38,500 bases of DNA from JBILCM01 sp044353165. Lineage in GTDB: Bacteria > Bacillota > Bacilli > Paenibacillales > YIM-B00363. Below the pieces are notes generated by a model. It saw nothing but the letters and a program-made list of their open reading frames with translations. It ran no database searches and was not told where the DNA came from. The DNA is taken from NCBI GenBank assembly GCA_044353165.1, contig JBILCM010000018.1:1-38500 (forward strand). The letters run 5' to 3'. The position numbers and the translations under genes are program-made. This document shows, in pieces, positions 16,898-24,137 of the stretch; the first letter of the stretch is position 1; each line of letters opens with the position of its first letter.

Positions 16898-17437
16898 TTA
16901 TTCAGCGTATAATTCCCTTTTTAGGATTCCTACATACGGTAAATTTCGATATTTCTCAGCATAATCAAGACCATAGCCTACAATGAACTCATCTGGGATG
17001 ATAAATCCTTTGTAGTCTGGCTCAAGTTCAACTTTACGACGAAGCGGCTTATCAAAAAGTGTTACGATTTTAATGGACCGAGCGTTCCGTCTTTCCAATA
17101 CGTCAATTAAGTAAGAGAGCGTTAACCCTGAATCAATGATATCTTCTACAATCAGAATATCGCGACCTTCAACAGGAACATCCAAATCTTTTATTATTTT
17201 TACAACACCTGAAGATTGGGAAGCGGCTCCATACGATGACACGGCCATGAAATCTAATTCAAGGGGCGCTTCGATTCGCTTGGATAAATCGGCCATAAAC
17301 ATAAATGCGCCTTTTAATACACAGATCAACAATAAGTTTCTGCCTGCGTAATCCAGACTGATTTGCCGACCCAACTCGTTAATTTTAAGCTGAATCTGTT
17401 CTTCTGAGAATAAAACTTCTTGGATGTCTTTATGCAC
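16898..17437 (-). CDS. hpt: Hypoxanthine phosphoribosyltransferase
   Basis: Purine salvage enzyme making IMP (and GMP) from the base and PRPP. The 179-residue protein has the type I PRPP-binding loop LIVEDIIDSGLT near residue 99, LLICVLKGAFMFMADL early on, and VGYGLDYAEKYRNLPYVG near the C-terminus. The start is GTG at 17437 with AGGAGG five bases upstream. It begins 12 bases after the tilS stop, the tilS-hpt-ftsH order known from B. subtilis, where HprT and TilS also act together in regulating ftsH; that last point is family knowledge, not seen here. Confidence 0.96.
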   Translation of the reverse strand: MHKDIQEVLFSEEQIQLKINELGRQISLDYAGRNLLLICVLKGAFMFMADLSKRIEAPLELDFMAVSSYGAASQSSGVVKIIKDLDVPVEGRDILIVEDIIDSGLTLSYLIDVLERRNARSIKIVTLFDKPLRRKVELEPDYKGFIIPDEFIVGYGLDYAEKYRNLPYVGILKRELYAE

Positions 17438-17449
17438 AATAGCCTCCTG

Positions 17450-18901
17450 TTAATGACGATCTTCATCGTTAGAACATTCGATACCCTTCAATCGCATGAT
17501 CAAAACCTTGTTCGAATTGCCATGGAGTGTTGCATGACAAGAACGCCTAACCCCTGGTATCCATAAGATTTTCCCTGATTTTTCGGCTACAATAGGCCAG
17601 AAGTCACGGCACTGTCTTGGTAGCTTTTCATTAATAAAAAGTTCTTTAACCTTCCTCGTGCCCCCGCCGCCATGCGGTTCAATTCGATCCCCGGAACGAC
17701 GTGTCCGAACGACTAATTGATCGTCAATTCCATCAGCATCAAAAAGCGCCATATAATGATCATCCGTATGCACAGAAGATCCATGAGGACGATCACTCCA
17801 TTCCCATTCCAAAAACATAGGTGTTCCTGAAATAGGAAAAACATTCGGGAATGCAACATCAATCTGCATCTCGTAGGCTACAATCGGTTGCTGGTTCCCA
17901 ATGTTACGGATCCACTCCAACTTATCATATGTACGGCGAAATACGATATGTTCGCTAAGGCGAATTTCAAGGGTTGTAGGATGGTCTTTCGTGATCGCCT
18001 CACGAACAAGTTCGACTTTGTGAAAGTCAATTTCGATTCCATCCAACAAAGGACTATTTAATATTATTTTAATCAATCGCCTTTGTAAAGCAATATGCAC
18101 AACAATGAACGAATCGCGTTCAACGACGATTCGGTCTTTATTTACACCTATGATTTCATTCGCCAGTGATTGTGCCAATGACTCTAAATAATCGCTCTCA
18201 TCCGCACTAAGTTGTGCAATTCTGCACAGCGATTGCGGTGCGTTAGGGTAGAGTTGCGTGATTGCAGGCAGCAGATCCAATCGTATTTTGTTGCGGTCAT
18301 ATTTGCGGGAAGCATTGCTGGAGTCTTGCATGAACGTCAGTTGTTTTGAAGTTGCGTAATTGATAATATCGGATTTCGGTTGATGCAGCAGAGGGCGGAT
18401 GAGTAACATTCCATATTGGAGAGATTTGGTTCGCATACTAGCCAAGCCGCTTGGACCTGTCCCTTGAAACAAACGCATGAATACGGTCTCCGCTTGGTCA
18501 TCGCCGTGGTGCGCCAAAGCAATCGTATCGCTACCGAAGCCTCGTGCCATTTCTTTGAGCGCTGCGTATCTTAATGTTCGGGCGCGGGATTGAAGATTGT
18601 GCATATCATTGCCGTCTTCGTTGTTCATTGTTAGTTTTCGGGTAAAACATGGCAAATCAAGCTTCGCACTCCAACGTTGTACAAATAGTTCCTCATCATC
18701 AGACTCCTGACCACGAAGTCCGTGATTGACATGGCCGACAGCCAAGCGCCAGCCATGCTTGGATCCCAAGATCCATAATAAATGCAAAAGCACGACGGAA
18801 TCCGAGCCCCCCGATACAGCCACAATGACACGTTGATTCGGCTCAAGCAATTGTTCAGCTTGAATAACCCTCTCAACTTGTTGTTGCAACCGATGGCGCA
18901 C
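17450..18901 (-). CDS. tilS: tRNA(Ile)-lysidine synthetase
   Basis: Converts C34 of tRNA-Ile(CAU) to lysidine so that the tRNA reads AUA codons and is charged with isoleucine. The 483-residue protein has the PP-loop ATPase motif VAVSGGSDSVVLLH near residue 32, GHVNHGLRG, LAHHGDDQAETVFMRLFQGTG, and a C-terminal substrate-binding region containing RTRRSGDRIEPHGGGGTRKVKE. The start is GTG 18901 with AGGGGG eight bases upstream. It is followed after 12 bases by hpt. Confidence 0.96.
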   Translation of the reverse strand: MRHRLQQQVERVIQAEQLLEPNQRVIVAVSGGSDSVVLLHLLWILGSKHGWRLAVGHVNHGLRGQESDDEELFVQRWSAKLDLPCFTRKLTMNNEDGNDMHNLQSRARTLRYAALKEMARGFGSDTIALAHHGDDQAETVFMRLFQGTGPSGLASMRTKSLQYGMLLIRPLLHQPKSDIINYATSKQLTFMQDSSNASRKYDRNKIRLDLLPAITQLYPNAPQSLCRIAQLSADESDYLESLAQSLANEIIGVNKDRIVVERDSFIVVHIALQRRLIKIILNSPLLDGIEIDFHKVELVREAITKDHPTTLEIRLSEHIVFRRTYDKLEWIRNIGNQQPIVAYEMQIDVAFPNVFPISGTPMFLEWEWSDRPHGSSVHTDDHYMALFDADGIDDQLVVRTRRSGDRIEPHGGGGTRKVKELFINEKLPRQCRDFWPIVAEKSGKILWIPGVRRSCHATLHGNSNKVLIMRLKGIECSNDEDRH

Positions 18902-18933
18902 CTGTTATCCCCCTTGAAGCGCATGTTTCATTC

Positions 18934-18962
18934 TTTATAAAGGAATTTTCATCATTTTGCAA
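18934..18962 (-). promoter_or_regulatory. Sigma-A promoter of tilS-hpt
   Basis: TTGCAA (18957-18962) lies 17 bases from TATAAA (18934-18939) on the minus strand. A separate perfect TATAAT farther upstream (about 18976-18981) lacks a good -35. Confidence 0.55.
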
Positions 18963-19035
18963 GTGCAGCGGCCGCATATTATACGATGCTATGACAAGTT
19001 TTCATAACGATTCCCCGGGAAATGAAGGGCTCCTA

Positions 19036-21486
19036 TCAACTTACAACCCGCGGCCGCTCTAATAACTGGAGGCCATTCCATCGGAAGGTTGCCCATTCCG
19101 GTCGAAACTGCTCAATTTTCGCCACCATAACGGTTAAATCATCGGTAATTTCACCGCTGTAGAGAAGAATGACTCGCTCGAGGATGGCATCTGCTACCTC
19201 TTGCGCTGATTCTGCCTTCATTTCATGCAACAGTCTTTTCATCCATAATTCTTTATTGATTGCATGACCTGGCGCGTCGTAAACACCATCCGTCATCATG
19301 ACAAGCACATCTCCTGGCTGCAGTTGCACATGGATCATGTCCACTTCAATGTCTTTAAGTATACCTATTGGTAAATTATGTCCAGTAATTGGAATAATTT
19401 CGTTTCTTCGCTTAATAAAACTTGGGGTTGAACCAATCTTCATGAACGTTGCTTTCGCATTGTAAAGATCGATCATAGCCAAATCAATCGTTGCATACAT
19501 TTCATCAGGGGAACGTAACATTAATACTGAATTTACGGACTTAATCGCCAGATGTTCTTCCATCCCGGACTGCAACAACTGTTGAAGAATGGAGAGGGCA
19601 GCACTGCTCTCTGCTCGAGCGCGTTCACCGTTGCCCATGCCATCGCTTAGTGCAACAGCAAATTTCCCATTACCGAGTTCAGCAGTCGAATAACTATCGC
19701 CAGACAACCACTCCCCACCTTTGGCCAAACAAGCAACGCCGGTTTCAATTTCAAATTCTTTAGCTGAAGTGAATGTCACCGTCGCTAAACCTTCGTCAGG
19801 AACACCCCATGTCTCTCTCTTCACAGCAACTGTCTCACCCAAGATATTCGTCAATAAAGGTGCGATTACCTTGCTGCACTCATCAAACCCTTTTGGAAAA
19901 CCATGTATCATTTCAATTTCTATATTGCCGTCTGCCAGTGAGACAATATCAATATGATGTACCGGCAATCCAATTTCCTCCAATACGCTTTTGATTTGTT
20001 CTTCTTGCCTATACATTTCCTGTCCTTCACGGCGTATTTCTTTCGCCAAATCATCCATAACTTGTGACACGCCTTGAAGTTGTTCGGAAACCAACTTTCT
20101 GCTTTCATGAATCTGTTTTACCCAATGCTGGTCGTACCGGAACAATTCATATTGTTTCTTTAAAATTGCCAATACCCGGTCTGTTTTATGGCATATCCGC
20201 TTCCATTCAGCGGGAATCCCTGATTGTGAGAACTCGGGGTTTGCTTCGACGGTGCTCATCATTTCGGTCATATACTTGGATGTTCTGTAAAAATGTTTAT
20301 CCCAACAAGTTTCTTTCCGGAAACAAGTTTTACACGCACGGCTTGTCACAGCGTTCACAAAATAACCGACATCTTCCTCGAACTTTTTGGCTTGATTCTT
20401 CTCAACAAGTTGCCCAAAGCTTTGGGATAATTGCCTGAAGACATCCGAAAACTGTGTTACACGATGTGCCGTAACGTCACGAATGCGACGCGCATATTCC
20501 TGCTGTGAATGCGTATGTTCTACAGTACCTGGGGTAAACTTGGATAGGGTCCGAATGATCCCGCTTGGTGTGAACAGGAATAATAAGATTGCTACAGCAG
20601 ATTCCCATGAAGACTGGATGATGGCTGCTGGATTGCCTGCATACACAGATAATATGGAAGTGCCTAGAATCATACCAAAAGCAACCGCGCCTTTGCCGCC
20701 TTGTTTTAGCAATCCCGCAAGCAGTCCGGCAAGTGCCAACAAACTGATCTGAGGGATTGCAGCGATGTTGGCTAAACTTAGAATCAAGCCGGCAATCACG
20801 CCCACAGATGTCCCAATAGCCGCCCCGCCCACAAAGGCTAGCAACAATATCAAATACCGCGAAAATATATGATCAAAAGTAATGCCTTCCATTTGCCACA
20901 ATGACATGCCCGTTAACACAGATGCAAATAAAATGATCACACATATCAATTCCTCATTACGGACCTGCGCACTTTTGCGCGACACCGTAAACACAGGAAT
21001 CGCTTGAAGAAAGATCATCGTGAGTATGCTGCTTAATATCGATTCAACAGATGTCATGGCAATCGAAATCCAGCTCACTGCTGCTTGTAAAAGATCTGCA
21101 AATATACCTACGGAAGTTGCAGTCACAAAAACCAATATGGGGGCGTGAGCAACACTCGTTTTTTCATAACGAGCCCATCCTCTCATCAACAACGTGATCA
21201 TAACCATTTGCGCGACAATCAATCCTGTCTGGGGTTGGGCCGCGAATAAACTTCCTGCAATCAGTGATACTGCCGTAACCCTTAATGAACTTGGACGAAG
21301 ATAGTAGATGGTTGTAAAAAATGCCAGGGCAAAAGGAGCGATCTGATCTAGAATGGTTGCTCGTCCAAGCAAGAAAGCAACAGCTGCAATCAAAGCTTGC
21401 CATCGCATATTCATCATTGTGTGCACCCACGCGTGATTGAGAATTCGTTGTTTCCATTCGTTCCCGAGCTTCTTCACTATCTCCAT
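19036..21486 (-). CDS. spoIIE: Stage II sporulation protein E (PP2C-type phosphatase)
   Basis: Dephosphorylates SpoIIAA-P in the forespore so that sigma-F is released, and binds FtsZ at the polar septum. The 816-residue protein is close to the B. subtilis length. About ten hydrophobic segments occupy residues 30-340. A central region of about 340-590 includes a four-cysteine stretch (SRACKTCFRKETCWDKH). A PPM phosphatase domain follows, with ALSDGMGNGERARAESSAA near 617 and MMTDGVYDAPG near 740. An open frame extends 63 codons upstream, but ATG 21486 has an AGGGGTG Shine-Dalgarno and gives the expected N-terminus. No yabS or yabT lies between it and tilS. Confidence 0.96.
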   Translation of the reverse strand: MEIVKKLGNEWKQRILNHAWVHTMMNMRWQALIAAVAFLLGRATILDQIAPFALAFFTTIYYLRPSSLRVTAVSLIAGSLFAAQPQTGLIVAQMVMITLLMRGWARYEKTSVAHAPILVFVTATSVGIFADLLQAAVSWISIAMTSVESILSSILTMIFLQAIPVFTVSRKSAQVRNEELICVIILFASVLTGMSLWQMEGITFDHIFSRYLILLLAFVGGAAIGTSVGVIAGLILSLANIAAIPQISLLALAGLLAGLLKQGGKGAVAFGMILGTSILSVYAGNPAAIIQSSWESAVAILLFLFTPSGIIRTLSKFTPGTVEHTHSQQEYARRIRDVTAHRVTQFSDVFRQLSQSFGQLVEKNQAKKFEEDVGYFVNAVTSRACKTCFRKETCWDKHFYRTSKYMTEMMSTVEANPEFSQSGIPAEWKRICHKTDRVLAILKKQYELFRYDQHWVKQIHESRKLVSEQLQGVSQVMDDLAKEIRREGQEMYRQEEQIKSVLEEIGLPVHHIDIVSLADGNIEIEMIHGFPKGFDECSKVIAPLLTNILGETVAVKRETWGVPDEGLATVTFTSAKEFEIETGVACLAKGGEWLSGDSYSTAELGNGKFAVALSDGMGNGERARAESSAALSILQQLLQSGMEEHLAIKSVNSVLMLRSPDEMYATIDLAMIDLYNAKATFMKIGSTPSFIKRRNEIIPITGHNLPIGILKDIEVDMIHVQLQPGDVLVMMTDGVYDAPGHAINKELWMKRLLHEMKAESAQEVADAILERVILLYSGEITDDLTVMVAKIEQFRPEWATFRWNGLQLLERPRVVS

Positions 21487-21522
21487 GCGATAAGCACCCC
21501 TAACCCTCTCGTTTGTCTCTTT

Positions 21523-21588
21523 ATTATGGGGCAAGTCTAGTAAAAAGTTTGTCGCAACACGTTGGTAGATTGTATAAATTTTCCGACA
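21523..21588 (-). promoter_or_regulatory. spoIIE promoter with Spo0A-box-like sites
   Basis: On the minus strand GCGACA (21550-21555) and CATAAT (21523-21528) are 21 bases apart. That unusual spacing is known for Spo0A-activated sigma-A promoters such as spoIIG and spoIIE of B. subtilis. Sites resembling the 0A box TGTCGAA occur at 21550-21556 (TGTCGCA, plus strand, over the -35) and 21582-21588 (TGTCGGA, minus strand). A perfect copy lies farther upstream at 21641-21647, inside the yabR terminator. Confidence 0.55.
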
Positions 21589-21617
21589 GTCATTCACGCC
21601 AAAATCACACAATGACA

Positions 21618-21652
21618 CAACAAAAAACCGCCCGACAACTTGTCGAACGGTT
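21618..21652 (-). terminator. Rho-independent terminator after yabR
   Basis: AACCG (21626-21630) and CGACA (21633-21637) pair with TGTCG (21641-21645) and CGGTT (21648-21652), with one internal mismatch pair. A run of six T residues follows on the minus strand. The inner stem contains a perfect Spo0A box (TGTCGAA, 21641-21647). Confidence 0.8.
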
Positions 21653-21713
21653 GGGTTTCGTGTGAAAATGTACAAAAGATGTATTATGGCATCTCATGAA
21701 TGGATAAGTCAGC

Positions 21714-22208
21714 TTAACCACGTCTTGCGCCGCGTCCGCCTCGTTTACCTTCTGTATTCTTCTTCAAGGAGGTTATCCGTTCCTCACTATCTTTGAGAAA
21801 GCGAGACACCTTGTCCTCAAAGCTGAGCCGATTCACGCCAGAAAATCCTGATTTGCGATCCGGACCACCTTTAGAAAATCCGCCTCCCGACCCGGAACGT
21901 TCACGGAATCCTTCACGGGGCATCTCTTTACGAAACGCGCCGCTCGGTCGTTGTTCTTCCACGACGGGTTTTTCAATCGCTTTCTTGATCGATAGACCAA
22001 TCTTCCCATTCGCGTCTACGTTGATCACTTTCACCGTCACGGTGTCTTCCAACTTCAAGTGTTCTTTAACCTCTTTGACATAAGTGTCCGCAATCTCTGA
22101 GATGTGAACAAGACCTGTTACACCACCCTCTAATTCGATGAATGCACCAAAATGAGTGATGCCTGTAACTTTCCCTTCGAGTTTTGCGCCAACTTCAACT
22201 GTTGACAT
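21714..22208 (-). CDS. yabR: S1 RNA-binding domain protein (YabR-like)
   Basis: Predicted RNA-binding, probably ribosome-associated protein. One S1 domain covers residues 1-75 (VGAKLEGKVTGITHFGAFIEL, then GLVHISEIADTYVKEV and VKVINVDANGKIGLSIKKA). The rest is a basic, glycine- and arginine-rich, low-complexity tail ending in KRGGRGARRG. The length is 164 residues. The start MSTVEVG matches the family N-terminus, although GGGAGG is about 13 bases upstream; a GTG ten codons earlier lacks a ribosome binding site. It has its own promoter and terminator. Its position between divIC and spoIIE matches B. subtilis, but the tRNA genes found there are absent. Confidence 0.92.
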   Translation of the reverse strand: MSTVEVGAKLEGKVTGITHFGAFIELEGGVTGLVHISEIADTYVKEVKEHLKLEDTVTVKVINVDANGKIGLSIKKAIEKPVVEEQRPSGAFRKEMPREGFRERSGSGGGFSKGGPDRKSGFSGVNRLSFEDKVSRFLKDSEERITSLKKNTEGKRGGRGARRG

Positions 22209-22253
22209 AAAAGAACTAGTTCCTCCCTTAATATACACATATCGCTAGCTTGA

Positions 22254-22283
22254 ATTATACAAAATATGGTTGAATATGGTCAA
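22254..22283 (-). promoter_or_regulatory. Sigma-A promoter of yabR
   Basis: TTGACC (22278-22283) lies 18 bases from a perfect TATAAT (22254-22259) on the minus strand. The spacer and -35 include a tandem AATATGGT repeat of period 10 (22263-22270 and 22273-22280). Confidence 0.72.
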
Positions 22284-22300
22284 ATGACACAACCATAATA

Positions 22301-22600
22301 TTACTGTGGCGTTTCTTGAAACACTTTATCACCTGGCCGTGTCATGCCATATTCTTTGCGCACTTTCTGTTCAATATATTCACCATCATGCAGGCGAGTG
22401 ACTTCCTGTTGATGTTCTTTATTCAGTCGTTGTTCTTCTGCGAGATCTTGTTGCAGTTGCTTCAACTCCGATTTCTTATCGGATAGGGCACTATGTTGTT
22501 CCCATAGCGTAAATCCAGCCCACAACGTAAAGCTTCCAACAACAGCCAAGAAAAGCCGAAATCTACGCTGAGCGCCTCTTGACTTCTCTTTCTTCTGCAT
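22301..22600 (-). CDS. divIC: Cell division protein DivIC (FtsB-like septum initiator)
   Basis: Bitopic membrane protein of the divisome that pairs with FtsL. The 99-residue protein has a short basic cytoplasmic N-terminus, a TM segment at about residues 15-32 (FRLFLAVVGSFTLWAGFTLW), a coiled coil at about 38-70, and the DivIC-type motif EYIEQKVRKEYGMTRPGDKVF. I chose ATG 22600; a TTG three codons upstream is almost inside the AGGAGG. It follows yabP-yabQ closely, so vegetative expression needs either read-through or a promoter within yabQ, neither of which I could identify. Confidence 0.93.
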   Translation of the reverse strand: MQKKEKSRGAQRRFRLFLAVVGSFTLWAGFTLWEQHSALSDKKSELKQLQQDLAEEQRLNKEHQQEVTRLHDGEYIEQKVRKEYGMTRPGDKVFQETPQ

Positions 22601-22616
22601 ATGTAGCAAAATCCTC

Positions 22617-23099
22617 CTACCGTCTACTCATCCGCCTTAAGAGCCATACCATGAATCTCCAGAAAGGATAGAGACATTGTAACACAATTTTATAGATGAA
22701 AATAGAGAACTTTACAAAAAAGTGAACCAAGGCTGCTAGAGGTCGAACCAAAAGAATTTGCGCCAATCTCATGAAAAAAAGCAGCATTTGGTTGAATAAG
22801 CGAATGCCCGCACGAAACACGCGGAGGATCACGCGACTTAACAAAGTAAAATAAAACACCATCCCCATGCCAATGGCTACAAAAACATAAAACCTGATCT
22901 CACCACCGTTGCTAAGGAATAAGATCCCGAAGGTGAGGAAAGCAGCTAAAATCCAATACAAGAGATCCATCGGCGGAAGGAGCCCGCGCGGGACACGAAG
23001 CTCAATAATGAATGCTCGATACGTATCAAACAGCACACCAAGACTTACGCCGCTGCACACCATGATCAACAGGGTCAAAAACTGATTTTCTAAACTCAC
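22617..23099 (-). CDS. yabQ: Spore cortex biosynthesis protein YabQ
   Basis: Membrane protein needed for spore cortex formation in B. subtilis. The 160-residue protein has at least three hydrophobic segments near residues 5-25, 45-62 and 68-92 (LLYWILAAFLTFGILFL and FYVFVAIGMGMVFYFTLL). An amphipathic, arginine-rich C-terminus follows. The signature GVLFDTYRAF is at about residues 22-31. The start is GTG 23099, overlapping the yabP stop by four bases (GTGA), so the two are translationally coupled. Confidence 0.92.
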   Translation of the reverse strand: MSLENQFLTLLIMVCSGVSLGVLFDTYRAFIIELRVPRGLLPPMDLLYWILAAFLTFGILFLSNGGEIRFYVFVAIGMGMVFYFTLLSRVILRVFRAGIRLFNQMLLFFMRLAQILLVRPLAALVHFFVKFSIFIYKIVLQCLYPFWRFMVWLLRRMSRR

Positions 23100-23377
23100 T
23101 TAAATAATTTTCCAAGCAAACCTTTGCTCTTGTCCGGTCCCGCTCCGTCCAAATATTGCATTGCGTTCACCATCCCCTCGATGGAAACCAACCCTTGCTC
23201 GAGATTTAAGTTTTTTATATGTAAATTTTGTCCCTTGACATGTAAGACACCAAGCTCTGTTTCCAACCAGAACTGTTCGCTGTCAAACCGATCCACATGG
23301 ATGACGCCTGAAACTTCTAGCAATTTCCGATTCAGCATCTTGATCTCTTGTCGTTTATTTTTTGCGGGTTCTACCAT
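23096..23377 (-). CDS. yabP: Sporulation protein YabP
   Basis: The 93-residue YabP/YqfC-family protein is made in the mother cell in B. subtilis; its biochemical role is unknown. The sequence is beta-rich, with LNRKLLEVSGVIHVDRFDSE, LETELGVLHVKGQNLHI and LEQGLVSIEGMV typical of the family. GGGAGGGG precedes ATG 23377. A terminator upstream separates it from rqcP, so a sporulation promoter is expected in the 105-base gap. I found no good sigma-E match; TTGACC with a weak TATATA is the nearest element. Confidence 0.92.
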   Translation of the reverse strand: MVEPAKNKRQEIKMLNRKLLEVSGVIHVDRFDSEQFWLETELGVLHVKGQNLHIKNLNLEQGLVSIEGMVNAMQYLDGAGPDKSKGLLGKLFK

Positions 23378-23433
23378 AGCCTGTACCCCTCCCTTATATA
23401 AATATCTTTATGGGCAGAGGTCAACGTTTAGAA

Positions 23434-23464
23434 CAAAAAACTCCTGACCTCAGCAGGCCGGAGC
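23434..23464 (-). terminator. Terminator after rqcP
   Basis: CTCC (23441-23444) pairs with GGAG (23460-23463) plus an inner GCC/GGT arm, followed by TTTTTTG on the minus strand. The stem is short and imperfect. Confidence 0.6.
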
Positions 23465-23482
23465 TTTGGAACGGCTGTTATG

Positions 23483-23755
23483 TTAGATCGAACTGGATAA
23501 TGGATGAGACTCTTCTTTTATGATGGAATACATCTGTTCAGCTTCGTCTTTGCGAGAAGATTCCAAGATGCGCTCAATGCGAACGACTACGCTTTTCTGT
23601 CCGTAACGAATCGTCAATTCATCTCCAAGCTTAACTGCATGGCTTGGTTTGACTTCTTTCCCATTTATCCACACCCGGCCTTGATCTGTGACGTCTTTGG
23701 CGATTGTGCGCCGTTTGATCAGACGGGATACTTTCAAAAATTTATCAAGACGCAT
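23483..23755 (-). CDS. rqcP: S4-domain ribosome quality-control protein RqcP
   Basis: Binds the 50S subunit with RqcH and tRNA during C-terminal alanine tailing of stalled nascent chains. The 90-residue protein is an S4/Hsp15-type fold: MRLDKFLKVSRLIKRRTIAK at the N-terminus, then DQGRVWINGKEVKPSHAVKLGDEL and a strand pair. Its ATG overlaps the hup stop (TAATG), so it is coupled to hup. B. subtilis YabO lies at the same place after mazG. Confidence 0.94.
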   Translation of the reverse strand: MRLDKFLKVSRLIKRRTIAKDVTDQGRVWINGKEVKPSHAVKLGDELTIRYGQKSVVVRIERILESSRKDEAEQMYSIIKEESHPLSSSI

Positions 23756-24027
23756 TACTTTACAGCTTCTTTAAGTTTGTTGCCAGCTTTGAATGCGGGC
23801 ACTTTCGACTCTGGAATGGATAACGTGGCACCCGTTTGTGGATTTCTACCGACACGGCCGGAACGCTTGCGGGTTTCGAATGTCCCAAATCCGATTAATT
23901 GCACTTTCTCTCCGGCAGAGAGTGCATCCGTTACCTCTCCTAGGAAGCTGTTTAGTACATGTTCTACATCTTTCTTCGTCAAACCGCTTTTCTCCGCGAT
24001 ACTGTTTACTAAGTCTGCTTTATTCAT
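23755..24027 (-). CDS. hup: HU-type nucleoid DNA-binding protein
   Basis: Small dimeric nucleoid protein that binds and bends DNA. The 90-residue length is standard. MNKADLVNSIAEKSGLTKKD starts it, and the DNA-binding arm is GFGTFETRKRSGRVGRNPQTG near residues 46-66. The alternative start eight codons upstream overlaps the Shine-Dalgarno, so ATG 24027 with GGGAGG ten bases upstream is preferred. HU between mazG and rqcP is a feature I associate with Paenibacillaceae rather than Bacillus. A possible promoter in the gap after mazG (TTGCGA, N17, TATGTG) is weak. Confidence 0.95.
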   Translation of the reverse strand: MNKADLVNSIAEKSGLTKKDVEHVLNSFLGEVTDALSAGEKVQLIGFGTFETRKRSGRVGRNPQTGATLSIPESKVPAFKAGNKLKEAVK

Positions 24028-24137
24028 GTTTAAAAATCCTCCCAAATTCATTTAACGTCAACTCGACAATATTCACATAATGTATTCTCTCGATGGTCGC
24101 AAAATCCTGCATGCTTCGGAAACTTTTTTAAAAAACT

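Noticed and set aside
21487..21675. 63-codon N-terminal extension of SpoIIE
   Set aside because: It would run through the promoter region and up to the yabR terminator and lacks a ribosome binding site; the downstream ATG has a good one and gives the family-typical N-terminus.
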